Translations under genes and position numbers: made by a program | Part shown: piece after piece, positions 42,645 through 51,707 of the stretch | Numbering within the stretch: position 1 is the stretch's first letter | Layout: every line of letters starts with the position of its first letter | The notes under the pieces: model-generated | The model's input: the letters and a program-made list of their open reading frames with translations, nothing else | What the model was told of the DNA's origin: nothing | The model's database searches: none | From: JAWKTT01 sp041398965 | GTDB lineage: Bacteria; Planctomycetota; Planctomycetia; Planctomycetales; Planctomycetaceae | Assembly (NCBI GenBank): GCA_041398965.1 | Contig: JAWKTT010000011.1 | Coordinates: 84,876-148,875, forward strand | Length of the DNA stretch: 64,000 nt | Direction of reading: 5' to 3'

Positions 42645-44360
42645 CTAAGAACGGGGCCGCCGTTGACCGCCGGACCCGCCGCGACTTCCGCCACGTCCTT
42701 GACTGCCACTACGAGATCGCTGCGAACTACGATTCTTGGCCGGATTCGAGAGGTAAGCAATCGCTTCGTCCCACGTTGGGATATTGCGATAACGATCCCC
42801 TCGGGACTCATCGTTGCCGTCGTCGTCGTCACGAGCACGTGGGTCTTCGGTCTCGTCGTCGTTGTACTCTTCCCGCTCGGTTCGTCGTGAGCGGGGCGAT
42901 GTTGGCTCCGGGAAATCCTCGTTGGCATCTTCGTTTGATGCCGCAGCAACATCGGCATCGACAGGTTTTCGGCCTCGACCGCGACCCCGGCGACGGGAAC
43001 GACTGCGTGACTTCCGAGGTTCGCCCGATTCCTCGTCAGACGAACCTGGTTCGGTCGACTCGCCACCACCCTTCCGGGCACTGCTCGTCAGCCCCGCACC
43101 AAAGTCGTCGTCATCTTCAGCATTGAAATCGAAGTCGTCGGACAAGGCAGCGGCCGGAGTCGGCTCGGGTTTACGGCGACTCCGATCGTCCCGATCGCGA
43201 CTCGATGCGGAAACCTCCTGTTCGTCAGCATCTTCTTCCCGATCTGTCGCCGACGAAGCATCTCCCCGGCCACGACCACCTCGCGACCGGCGACCACGTC
43301 GACGCCGCTTCTTGGGACCTTGTTCCCCACCTTCGGAATCTGCACGACCTTCGCTGGTCGTCTCGGTCTCGACCGATTCTTCTTCCATCACCTCCATCTC
43401 GGCATCAATAATCTCGAAGCCGAAATCGTCATCCAGCACACTGTCGGCGCTGGCTCGTGGAGAACGATCCCGATCTGAAGATCGTCCCGACTTTCGTGGA
43501 GCCTCGGCAGATGTGGAGTCCTCTCGGCCACGTCGAGGGGGCGGTTCGCTCGGCTGAGACTCGCGGGAAGGACGTTCATCACGCGAAGTTGAACGACTGC
43601 CTGATCCCGAACGCCCCCCTTGATCGCGGCCCCCATCTCGTGCGCCACCACCATCGGAACGTCCGCCACTGCTTCGTCCACGACTGGAACTCCCGCCACT
43701 CGAACGACCACGACCACCTCCGCTTGAGGGGCCCGATCGGCCACGCCCTTCGGCCACGCCACCCGACCCCGACTCGGTCCAGTCAAGACCTTCCAACGCT
43801 CCCCAGTAACCGTCATCCTCAGCGACGGCCTCGGTCTCTTCTTCGTCCTCGTCCTCTTCCAGGTCGTCGGATTCGTCGTCGTTTACGAGTTCAACATCCT
43901 CAAACTCGTCCGATTCCTCCTCTTCAGCATCGGCGACTTCGTCAACGAAATCGTCGTCATCTTCAACATCGAGTTCGTCTTCATCGTCTTCATCATCATC
44001 TTCGAAGCCGAAGTCGTCGTCGTCTTCCTCGTCGTCGACTTCATCCTCCTCTTCGTCGTCGAAGTCGTCATCGTCATCTTCGAAGCTGAGGTCGTCTAAG
44101 CTCAGCGACGCGGCCTTGGTGGGTTGCGACGTGGAGATGACCGGCTCATTGGGAATACTGGGCCGTGAGACCTCCACCTCGGCGGCTTGTGCCTGCTTCT
44201 CAGCAGCTTCGATTTCATTCAACAGGTCCATGTCGAGACCATCGAAGTCGAGTGGCTCATCGAGAGGGACAATCGGTTTATTCGGACGCAAAGAGGAGAA
44301 ACTGCTCTTGCCGTCACGCGGGCCGGGGCCTGAACCAGAGCCGGGGGTAGACGAAGTCAT
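42645..44360 (-). CDS. very acidic, RG/RS-rich, mostly disordered protein
   Basis: 571 residues from ATG 44360 (MTSSTPGSGSGPGP). After a short hydrophobic-containing start (PLDFDGLDMDLLNEIEAAEK) come some 100 residues almost only Asp and Glu (codons at about 43820-44095). Then there are Ser/Gly/Arg-rich stretches with RGRSSGG-type repeats, a second acidic block with DDDFGFEIIDAEME, Lys/Arg blocks (KKRRRRGRRSRGGRGRG) and a final RNIPTWDEAIAYLSNPAKN before a C-terminal Arg/Gly/Ser tail. The PTWDEAIAYLS motif is the only globular-looking piece and suggests a conserved interaction site. RGG-type repeats and charge blocks suit RNA binding and phase separation. Function unknown. Confidence 0.75.
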   Translation of the reverse strand: MTSSTPGSGSGPGPRDGKSSFSSLRPNKPIVPLDEPLDFDGLDMDLLNEIEAAEKQAQAAEVEVSRPSIPNEPVISTSQPTKAASLSLDDLSFEDDDDDFDDEEEDEVDDEEDDDDFGFEDDDEDDEDELDVEDDDDFVDEVADAEEEESDEFEDVELVNDDESDDLEEDEDEEETEAVAEDDGYWGALEGLDWTESGSGGVAEGRGRSGPSSGGGRGRSSGGSSSRGRSSGGRSDGGGARDGGRDQGGRSGSGSRSTSRDERPSRESQPSEPPPRRGREDSTSAEAPRKSGRSSDRDRSPRASADSVLDDDFGFEIIDAEMEVMEEESVETETTSEGRADSEGGEQGPKKRRRRGRRSRGGRGRGDASSATDREEDADEQEVSASSRDRDDRSRRKPEPTPAAALSDDFDFNAEDDDDFGAGLTSSARKGGGESTEPGSSDEESGEPRKSRSRSRRRGRGRGRKPVDADVAAASNEDANEDFPEPTSPRSRRTEREEYNDDETEDPRARDDDDGNDESRGDRYRNIPTWDEAIAYLSNPAKNRSSQRSRSGSQGRGGSRGGSGGQRRPRS

Positions 44361-44433
44361 GCTGTGTGGATTTCCAATATCGAAAGTTGTCTGAAACACC
44401 TGTCGCAAGGTTGGCGAAGGGTGTATGGGAATT

Positions 44434-46431
44434 CTAGCGACCTGTGCCCGACGTTTCAGCCGAGACGGTGACTGCCGCCGAAGTTGGGAGTGGGGGCAGC
44501 GATTCTTCCAACACCCCCTTCACCTTGGGCCATGTGATGGCGGCTTCAAAGAGCATCCAGGCTTCCAGTAAAAGTGTGGCGATGGCGATGAACACGACGA
44601 GCCACTTTGTGTGATCTCCCTTTTGAGCCGCAGCGATCCAGTTGGGAAGTTCCATCAACATGGCGGCAGCCGGGACGATCAGCATGAAGATCATGGGGAT
44701 GGCGATAAACCAGACCGGGACTCCGCGTCGCCAAAGGAAGAAGCTGATGACCAAGAAGGCCAGTCCCGCCAGAAGTTGATTCGTCGCCCCGAATAACGGC
44801 CACAGAATGAGTCCCCCCTTGCCCGCGTTGGCGATGGTCCACTCGTTGCCCGGAGCCGGAAAAGCGGCGATGATCGTGGCTAAGATGACCGCAGTAATCG
44901 TCGCCCAATGTTTGTTCGTCAACCACCCGAGCGGGTTGAAGCCGACGTTTCCGTTTGCTGACTTCCGCGAGAACGTCCCGGCCAGTTCTTGAATAACATA
45001 CCGCTGCAATCGACAGGCGGTGTCAAGCGTCGTCCCAGCGAAGGAGGCGACGAGCACCCCCATCAACGCAACCGCAATCCCGGCGGGGAGTCCCATCGCT
45101 TTCAAGAAGTTGGCCGACCCGTCGACGAAGGCGGCTACGAGCGCACCGAGCTGGAGTCCTCCCCCGTCGGCATATCGTGAATTGAACGCCGCGGTCCCTT
45201 GCAACATCGTCGGCACCGTCGCAGTGGCCTCGACAGTGACGTTCGTCGACGCAGCAGCGACAGCGGCGTCACTTGCCGGGTTCTTGACTCCCAGTCCCAG
45301 TCCCGACACACACGCTAGGATCACGATGACCGCGAGGAATCCTTCGGTCAGCATCGACCCGTAGCCCACGAATTGAGCGTCGGTCTCGTTGGAGATTTGC
45401 TTACTTGATGTCCCCGACGAAACCAGACAGTGGAACCCGCTACAGGCTCCGCAGGCGATCGTGATGAACAAGAAGGGGATCATCGGCAGCTTCATGTTTG
45501 GGTTCTCGACGATGGCAGGAGCCGCGAGTTCTAAGGCGATTCGTTCCCCCCCCGGCTCCAGCGGTGCCCCGCCGAAAAACCCCGCCACGCCCAAGCCAAT
45601 CACGACGAGACCCAGCGCACTAATCAGTTGCAGCGAGTTGATATAGTCGCGAGGCTGAAGCAGAATCCAAACGGGCAACACCGAGGCGACATAAGAGTAA
45701 ATCAACAGCACGAGCACCCACACGATCGCGGGCCAAGCGGCGAGCGTCGCGTTGAACTGATGCAGTGCCCCCCCCACCGTGACGTCGAAGAAGTGAACTC
45801 CGGTGAGCGTGTTCTGATCGCCAAAGACGACCGACAGATACATCGTCGTCAGCGCCAAGATCGAGGGGATCACGAGACTCGCCCCCCGTCGATGCAGCCA
45901 AACGCCAATGGCGACCGCAATCGGCACTTGGACTACGCAAGGGAAGATCGACTCGGGATACTTCTTAAACACCGACGCAATCACTAACCCGAAGATGGCC
46001 AGCACGATCGTCAGCGCCATAAACAGAATCAGCAGAAACAGTAGTCGAACCCGCGGAGTCAACACCCGACCAGCGATGTCTCCTACCGTTTGACCACGGT
46101 TTCTCATGGAGACGACCAACGCCCCAAAATCATGCACGGCCCCCACCAGGATCGACCCGAAGAGAACCCACAACAACGCCGGTAACCAACCCCAAACGAC
46201 CGCAATCGCGGGCCCCACAATCGGCCCAGTCCCGGCAATCGACGTAAAGTGATGCCCGAACAGAACCGATTTCGAAGTCGGCACGAAGTCCTGATCGTCA
46301 TTCAGTGCCACGCTCGGCGTTGCCGCTTCCGGGTCAAGACGGAAAATCGTCTTGGCCAGCCAGCGTCCGTAGGTGTGATAGGCGATCAGGTAACCGAAAA
46401 AGGCCCCAACAGCAATGAGTAAGGTCTCCAC
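44434..46431 (-). CDS. cstA: carbon starvation protein CstA family (peptide/pyruvate transporter)
   Basis: 665 residues, ATG 46431, with about 16 hydrophobic segments. CstA motifs are intact: AYHTYGRWLAKTIFRLD, FVPTSKSVLFGHHFTSIAGT, GPIVGPAIAVVWGWLPALLW, SFAGTTLDTACRLQRYVIQE and LWPLFGATNQLLAGLAFLV. The family imports peptides or pyruvate when preferred carbon runs out. A BtsS/BtsR-type two-component system is not adjacent. The C-terminal 40 residues are a Thr/Ser/Pro-rich cytoplasmic tail. The gene stands between a disordered-protein gene and the large kinase on the same strand. Confidence 0.95.
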   Translation of the reverse strand: METLLIAVGAFFGYLIAYHTYGRWLAKTIFRLDPEAATPSVALNDDQDFVPTSKSVLFGHHFTSIAGTGPIVGPAIAVVWGWLPALLWVLFGSILVGAVHDFGALVVSMRNRGQTVGDIAGRVLTPRVRLLFLLILFMALTIVLAIFGLVIASVFKKYPESIFPCVVQVPIAVAIGVWLHRRGASLVIPSILALTTMYLSVVFGDQNTLTGVHFFDVTVGGALHQFNATLAAWPAIVWVLVLLIYSYVASVLPVWILLQPRDYINSLQLISALGLVVIGLGVAGFFGGAPLEPGGERIALELAAPAIVENPNMKLPMIPFLFITIACGACSGFHCLVSSGTSSKQISNETDAQFVGYGSMLTEGFLAVIVILACVSGLGLGVKNPASDAAVAAASTNVTVEATATVPTMLQGTAAFNSRYADGGGLQLGALVAAFVDGSANFLKAMGLPAGIAVALMGVLVASFAGTTLDTACRLQRYVIQELAGTFSRKSANGNVGFNPLGWLTNKHWATITAVILATIIAAFPAPGNEWTIANAGKGGLILWPLFGATNQLLAGLAFLVISFFLWRRGVPVWFIAIPMIFMLIVPAAAMLMELPNWIAAAQKGDHTKWLVVFIAIATLLLEAWMLFEAAITWPKVKGVLEESLPPLPTSAAVTVSAETSGTGR

Positions 46432-46649
46432 GTGGAATCCTCTTCAGGCAGAAAAAGTCAAAGTCGAAACAGCAATTACAAACGGCCCCCGTCGCTCAGC
46501 CCGTCAGAGCGACCAAACCACAATACTCTTCTCCCAGCAGTATAACGCCTGATTGGAGGTTACGATATTGACCGGTTCCCATGAACAGAACGCGCAGCGT
46601 TCGCCTCAACAGTGAGTCAACACACCAAACGCCCCGACCGTCCACCCGA

Positions 46650-49600
46650 TCAAGACGGCCCCCCTGTCTCGATGGCAGGGACGACCGGCGATTCCTTCGC
46701 CTTTGCTTCCGACTCCTCGAACTCTGGGAGCGATGCTTTGTACTCCGGCAGGTCGAGCGGGAAGACCTTGGGCATGAACTGCTTGACGTACTCGTGATAC
46801 TGCCGAATCTCCTCCGGGTCCGTCACGCGCCGAAACGACTTCGAGAGTTCGACATCTTTGGGGAGATACAAATTCGGATCATCCGGATTGATGCTCTCGT
46901 GAACGATGACCGGAACCTCTGCCACCCACAGTTCTTCGAGATTGTCCATGCTCACTCCGTAGAGCGTGGCGACCCCAGAAGACTGCACTCGGTCCTCGAC
47001 AACCAGTAGATGTTGGAACCATTCGGAAATCGACGATGGTATTTTCAGGAGTTTATCGTTCGCAAAAACGCCCAGGCGGAGTCGTGGATTGATGGTCTTG
47101 CTGACGAATGGTGATCCGTGATTCGCCTGACCGGCGGTTTCTCCCAACCAAAATCTCAGATTTCCTCGGGAGTAGGCTGGTTCTATTTGCTGGTAGAGAG
47201 CGAAGAAACGATCGGCTCGTTGCCGGAAGGGTACTTGTGCATCGACATAGCCATGGGGAGTCACTCCACGCGCCATGTGCGTTAAGAACCTGGCGACAAC
47301 GTCGAACGGGCTGCTAATGGCTGCGCTTGCCGTTTTTTGGCTTTTGTGCCCGATGGCGAGTTGTTCGGTCTTGGTCAGCCCCTTGGTTGCAAACATCGGA
47401 CTCGGGTCCACCGCCGCCACCGGCTCGCCATCCCCCCGCACCCACGTCGCCCCGATGATCTTTCCATCATGCCCGTTGCCGCTGACGTCCTTCAGCACAT
47501 CGCCGCTGCCTTGCGAGAAGTCGTACAGGGCGATCGTGTTGGCGTCGGAGGTCAGCCGACCGGGCACGAAGTTTTCCTGATACCGAATCCCCCGGCTGAA
47601 GCGGAGACTGTCAATCGTCCCCCCATTCGATCCAATGGAGTCACCCGCAATCGCCAGTCCGCCGATCTCGACAAGTTCACCGAGGGGATCGCCCAGAACC
47701 CGGCGAACCAGAGCGTTCTGATCGTCCACCGACTCGATATCTGTGACTCGATTCTCAACGATCCGCTGGCCGTCGACGAAGAGTTGCAATTCTGTTCCGG
47801 TCCACTGTCCGACAATATGGCTTCGCGCGCCGGGCTGGTTCCATTGCGAGGGCGCTTGGGCAATGACATAGCCATTCTCGTTGGCCGCGAACTGCCAGGC
47901 CATCGATCCGCGGGCGAACTGCAAGGTCAGTCGCGGGCCGAACGCCGCGATGGGAAAATACGCGCCGCTATTCTCGGGACTCGGATGCCGAGTGGCCCAG
48001 GCTTCCACGGTGAAGGGGGCAGCCCCCGAGATCGGCAGTCCCCGCACTTCGACGCGATCGCTCGGTTGCGAGAACAGCAACCCTGCACCCGACGATCCCG
48101 CCGACACCCACTTCGCCCCGACGATCTTGCCGACATTTCCATTGCCGCTGATGTCCTTCAGCACATCGCCGCTCCCTTGGGAGAAGTCGTACAGGGCGAT
48201 GGTGTCCGCGTCGGGCGCAAGCCTCGTCGGTGGACGAAAAGCTTCCTGATAGCGATTGACCGTCGATACTCGCAGAGAAAAAATCTCTCCGCGGAATGGA
48301 TTGATATGATTTGTTGCTTCTTCCCGGCCCTGGAGAACCGCGCCCAGCAAGGTCTGTTCCCCGTAGATCCCCTTGGGCTGGTAGTTTCCGGAGATGCCCC
48401 GCGCTGCCGGTTGACCATCGACATACAGCTGCATGGCTTTCCCATCCCAGACGCCGGCCAGATGAGTGGGACGATGACTTGCGGCGCCGGCGGTCTGCGT
48501 GTTGAAAGTCGACTCGAGAATGTCATTGCGCATCCGGCCGAGATAGGGGATTCCCGCTGGGTCCAGGGCAAGCATGACGAGCCCCTTTCCGTCGTTGACC
48601 GCCAGGATCGCGCCATTGGATTCGGACTGCGTCCCTCCCCGGACAATCGCCTCGACCGTGTACGGCCCTTCCCCGAGCGACAACAGCGGCAGCTCGACAC
48701 GGTCATCAATCCCGTCGAAGAGTAAGCCGCCAGTGGAAGCCGACGTGGCAGCAGGATCGTGCCTCGGCGCCGCCGGGACCCACGTGGCCCCGACGATCTT
48801 GCCGTCGTAGCCGTGACCGCTGGAGTCGTGCAGGACCGTGCCCGACCCTTCGTCGAAGCGGTACAAGGCCAACGTATCGGCATCGACCGAGAACTCCTCT
48901 TCGGGTGTAAACTTCCCGGGGAAACGGTCGCGCGACGAGATGCGTACCTGACTGATATCAACAAACTGCGGTTCAGGATCTTGCGGGCCGTCGCCTAGAA
49001 TGCCAATCGTCGAGGTCGGGAACTCCTTGTACTGGAACAACATCTCCTGACCGGAGCCGTAGCCGGTCCCATTGATGTAGTAACGGTAGCCTCCCTTCCC
49101 GTTCCAGCTCGCGGCCAGGTGGACTCGGCCTTCCGGCAGCTCCCCCCCGGTGAAGTGGTAAGCCTTCGATAGACTCTCCGGCTGCTCGTGCGGGACGACC
49201 ACCAATTGGACGCGGTTGTCCTTGTGCAATTGTAAGTACATCAATTGACGCTCTCCCACGAGCATTAACACGGTGCCGCGTTTCGCCTGCCGACGCTCAA
49301 TCCACAGCTCCACCGCGCCGGGCTGCTGATCGTCAAACCGGATCGCCGGCGGCAGTTCGACGTAGTCTTTGATCGGATTGCCCTGAATGCGCAAGGCGAA
49401 TCTTTCACCCGCAGGCCGGAATGGTGGAGCGTCCAGACGCCGAATCCGAATGCTTCGGAACGCCACTTCTCCCGTGTGCCCCTGCAGTAGGATGCGGCCC
49501 GTTGGGTGCAGGCCAATCCTCTCTTTGCCTCCAAAAGTCGAGGCGGCAAGTTGTTGTTTCCAGGAGTCGTCGCTTGTGTCGTATTTGACAACCTGCTTGC

Positions 49601-51545
49601 CATTCAGCCAGTGCTCGACCTTGGAACCATAACACACGATTCGAGTCGTGTTCCACTCGCCGATCGGTCGTGATGCCGCCTCCGTTGGTGCGATTAAACC
49701 GTACAGCGAACCGGTCTGCATGTTGGGGGGCTGCCTTTCCTGATACGCAGCGTCGTCGAGGATCTGATACTCGTTTCCGGCCTGAATTGTCGACGACGGC
49801 TCCTCGCGATAGTAAATGCCGCCATTCCCGGTCGATCCAATCCGCCATTCGGCGTGCAGTTCGAAGTTGTCATATTCGTCTTTGGAGATTGCATTCTCCC
49901 CACCACCATTTGCAATCAGCAGTCCCTCCTTGACCTGAAATGGCCCCAGTGTCTGCCAACCAGTGGCGTTAGTGCCGTCGAATAGGTTCGTCCACTCGGC
50001 AACTGCAGGAGTCGCGGTGCCTATTGAGTTCGTCGGGTCTGTGGGGGGTGAGGTGCCGGGGTTGGTGACGGCTGGTCCAGGGGGGACGGTTGGTCCGGGC
50101 GCGTGTGTGTCATCTTCGGTGCGAAGAAAGACGAACGCGAGGATCAGTGCCAGCACGCCGAGGAGACCTGAGATCAGCAGTTTGGGACTGGTCCACGATG
50201 CGGCTCTCTTCGACTTCGAAATCCCTTTAGGTTTCGGCTTCTGCTTCTTCGATCTGATGCCGGGGAGAAGAGTTTCCGGGTCGGTAATCTCGCTCACTTC
50301 GCCAGCGATCAGCGTGGGGGTGGAATCGCCGTCGTGGTCGAGCTGAGTCGGGCCGGAGGGGATGGTGTTTCTCGTATCATCGCCGGTGACGACTGAGATG
50401 CCACCTTGATTCCCAGGCGGGGTGGTGGTCTCGGTATACGAGTCTTCGGCGGCTGCGAGGTTCCCGAGAAAGTTCTTCAGTTTCGACTCGTCCGAGAGAC
50501 CGATGGTCATCGAGGGGGGGGAAACCGAGGTTCCCGACTTAATGGCGACCAATGCGGCGACGACTTCGGCCATCGTCTGGTAGCGGTCTTCCCGCTTTTT
50601 GGCGACCATCTTCTGGAAGACTGCGTTGAGTTCAGCCGAGACCTCTTGCCGGGCGGCGGAGAGTGACGGAATCTGGGCGTCGCGATGAGCGAGCATCCGG
50701 GCCATCAGCGATGTTCCCTCGTACGCGGGCTTGCCCGTCAGCAGGAAATACAACGAGATGCCGAGCGAATAGATGTCGCTGCGGGCGTCAGCATCCTTCG
50801 TGTTGACCGCCTGCTCCGGGGCCATGTAGTCGACCGTCCCCATCACCGCCCCGGTGCTGGTGAGCTGGGCCTGATCCCCCACTTCGTCCTCGATGCGGGC
50901 GAGTCCCATGTCGAGAATCTTCAGAAGGCCGTTCCGATCGAGCAGCATGTTCCCCGGCTTGATGTCGCGATGCGTCACCCCTTGCTCGTGGGCGTACTGC
51001 AACCCGGTTGCCGCCTGCATGATGAGATCGACCGCCAGCGAGACCGGCAAGACTCCGCGTTTCTTCACATAAGACGAAAGATCGCTCCCCTCGACACACT
51101 CCATGACGAAGTAGTGCGTCCCCTTCGCCTCGTCCGCATCGTAAGCCGCGACGATGTTCTGGTGACTCAACCTGGCGGCCGCTTTCACCTCACGATGAAA
51201 CCGTTGCAAGAGATCGGGGTCTTTACTGACCGCAGCCGGGAGCACCTTCAATGCAACCGGGCGGTCCATCCGTCGATGCACTGCCTTGTAGACAACCCCC
51301 ATCCCCCCCTTGCCGAGTTCGTCCTTGATCTCGTAGTTCCCCAGGATGAGCGACTTCCCCTTCCCTCGCAGCAACACCTGGACCTGAAACGCGGTTAAGT
51401 GATTCCCTTTGACAAGCAATTGCGCAAGCTCTGCTGCGGTCTCGGGTGTTGGCGAAAAGGACGACACGATCCGCCGTGCCTCTTCCAGGGTAACTAACCC
51501 CGAGGCAACCCAAAGTTCAACAAGCTCAGCCGCAGACCGCGCCAT
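46650..51545 (-). CDS. membrane-anchored Ser/Thr protein kinase with DUF1080 and LamG-like modules
   Basis: 1631 residues from ATG 51545 (MARSAAELVELWVAS); 24 more codons are open upstream. A helical N-terminal domain precedes the kinase: GKGGMGVVYKA at about 78-88, catalytic Lys near 100 in VALKVL, HRDIKPGN near 193-200 and DMG (for DFG) near 213. One transmembrane helix lies near 453-475 (LLISGLLGVLALILAFVFL). Outside follow a DUF1080 domain (WTNLFDGTNATGWQTLG, near 520-690) and three LamG-like modules marked by the repeated ALYDFSQGSGDVLKD or ALYRFDEGSGTVLHD at about residues 884, 1112 and 1331. A C-terminal domain of about 250 residues is unassigned. It is probably a sensor of extracellular carbohydrate or a surface polymer that signals by phosphorylation. 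Confidence 0.92.
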   Translation of the reverse strand: MARSAAELVELWVASGLVTLEEARRIVSSFSPTPETAAELAQLLVKGNHLTAFQVQVLLRGKGKSLILGNYEIKDELGKGGMGVVYKAVHRRMDRPVALKVLPAAVSKDPDLLQRFHREVKAAARLSHQNIVAAYDADEAKGTHYFVMECVEGSDLSSYVKKRGVLPVSLAVDLIMQAATGLQYAHEQGVTHRDIKPGNMLLDRNGLLKILDMGLARIEDEVGDQAQLTSTGAVMGTVDYMAPEQAVNTKDADARSDIYSLGISLYFLLTGKPAYEGTSLMARMLAHRDAQIPSLSAARQEVSAELNAVFQKMVAKKREDRYQTMAEVVAALVAIKSGTSVSPPSMTIGLSDESKLKNFLGNLAAAEDSYTETTTPPGNQGGISVVTGDDTRNTIPSGPTQLDHDGDSTPTLIAGEVSEITDPETLLPGIRSKKQKPKPKGISKSKRAASWTSPKLLISGLLGVLALILAFVFLRTEDDTHAPGPTVPPGPAVTNPGTSPPTDPTNSIGTATPAVAEWTNLFDGTNATGWQTLGPFQVKEGLLIANGGGENAISKDEYDNFELHAEWRIGSTGNGGIYYREEPSSTIQAGNEYQILDDAAYQERQPPNMQTGSLYGLIAPTEAASRPIGEWNTTRIVCYGSKVEHWLNGKQVVKYDTSDDSWKQQLAASTFGGKERIGLHPTGRILLQGHTGEVAFRSIRIRRLDAPPFRPAGERFALRIQGNPIKDYVELPPAIRFDDQQPGAVELWIERRQAKRGTVLMLVGERQLMYLQLHKDNRVQLVVVPHEQPESLSKAYHFTGGELPEGRVHLAASWNGKGGYRYYINGTGYGSGQEMLFQYKEFPTSTIGILGDGPQDPEPQFVDISQVRISSRDRFPGKFTPEEEFSVDADTLALYRFDEGSGTVLHDSSGHGYDGKIVGATWVPAAPRHDPAATSASTGGLLFDGIDDRVELPLLSLGEGPYTVEAIVRGGTQSESNGAILAVNDGKGLVMLALDPAGIPYLGRMRNDILESTFNTQTAGAASHRPTHLAGVWDGKAMQLYVDGQPAARGISGNYQPKGIYGEQTLLGAVLQGREEATNHINPFRGEIFSLRVSTVNRYQEAFRPPTRLAPDADTIALYDFSQGSGDVLKDISGNGNVGKIVGAKWVSAGSSGAGLLFSQPSDRVEVRGLPISGAAPFTVEAWATRHPSPENSGAYFPIAAFGPRLTLQFARGSMAWQFAANENGYVIAQAPSQWNQPGARSHIVGQWTGTELQLFVDGQRIVENRVTDIESVDDQNALVRRVLGDPLGELVEIGGLAIAGDSIGSNGGTIDSLRFSRGIRYQENFVPGRLTSDANTIALYDFSQGSGDVLKDVSGNGHDGKIIGATWVRGDGEPVAAVDPSPMFATKGLTKTEQLAIGHKSQKTASAAISSPFDVVARFLTHMARGVTPHGYVDAQVPFRQRADRFFALYQQIEPAYSRGNLRFWLGETAGQANHGSPFVSKTINPRLRLGVFANDKLLKIPSSISEWFQHLLVVEDRVQSSGVATLYGVSMDNLEELWVAEVPVIVHESINPDDPNLYLPKDVELSKSFRRVTDPEEIRQYHEYVKQFMPKVFPLDLPEYKASLPEFEESEAKAKESPVVPAIETGGPS

Positions 51546-51707
51546 GAGTGCCGACGAAATGAAAGTGCGTAGAAACCTGACAAGAACCAAGTCGACCAGA
51601 ACTAGTGTAATGACCAATGCCGAGACTGTGTAGTGGCTTTGTTACACATCTGAAAGGAGATGAGATCGTTACAGGTCGTGACGGAGAAGTCCATTTGGTC
51701 TTCGGGT

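Noticed and set aside
42814..43557. 247-codon Ser/Arg-rich plus-strand frame
   Set aside because: Mirror of the Asp/Glu/Arg/Ser low-complexity codons of the minus-strand disordered-protein gene.
43457..44089. 210-codon plus-strand frame with His/Arg-rich repeats
   Set aside because: Product is an antisense reading of acidic codons (GAC/GAG) and cannot be a real protein.
47337..48725. 462-codon plus-strand frame opposite the kinase gene
   Set aside because: Long only because of codon skew of the LamG-like modules on the other strand; no start context, and its product is Arg/Pro-rich without domains.
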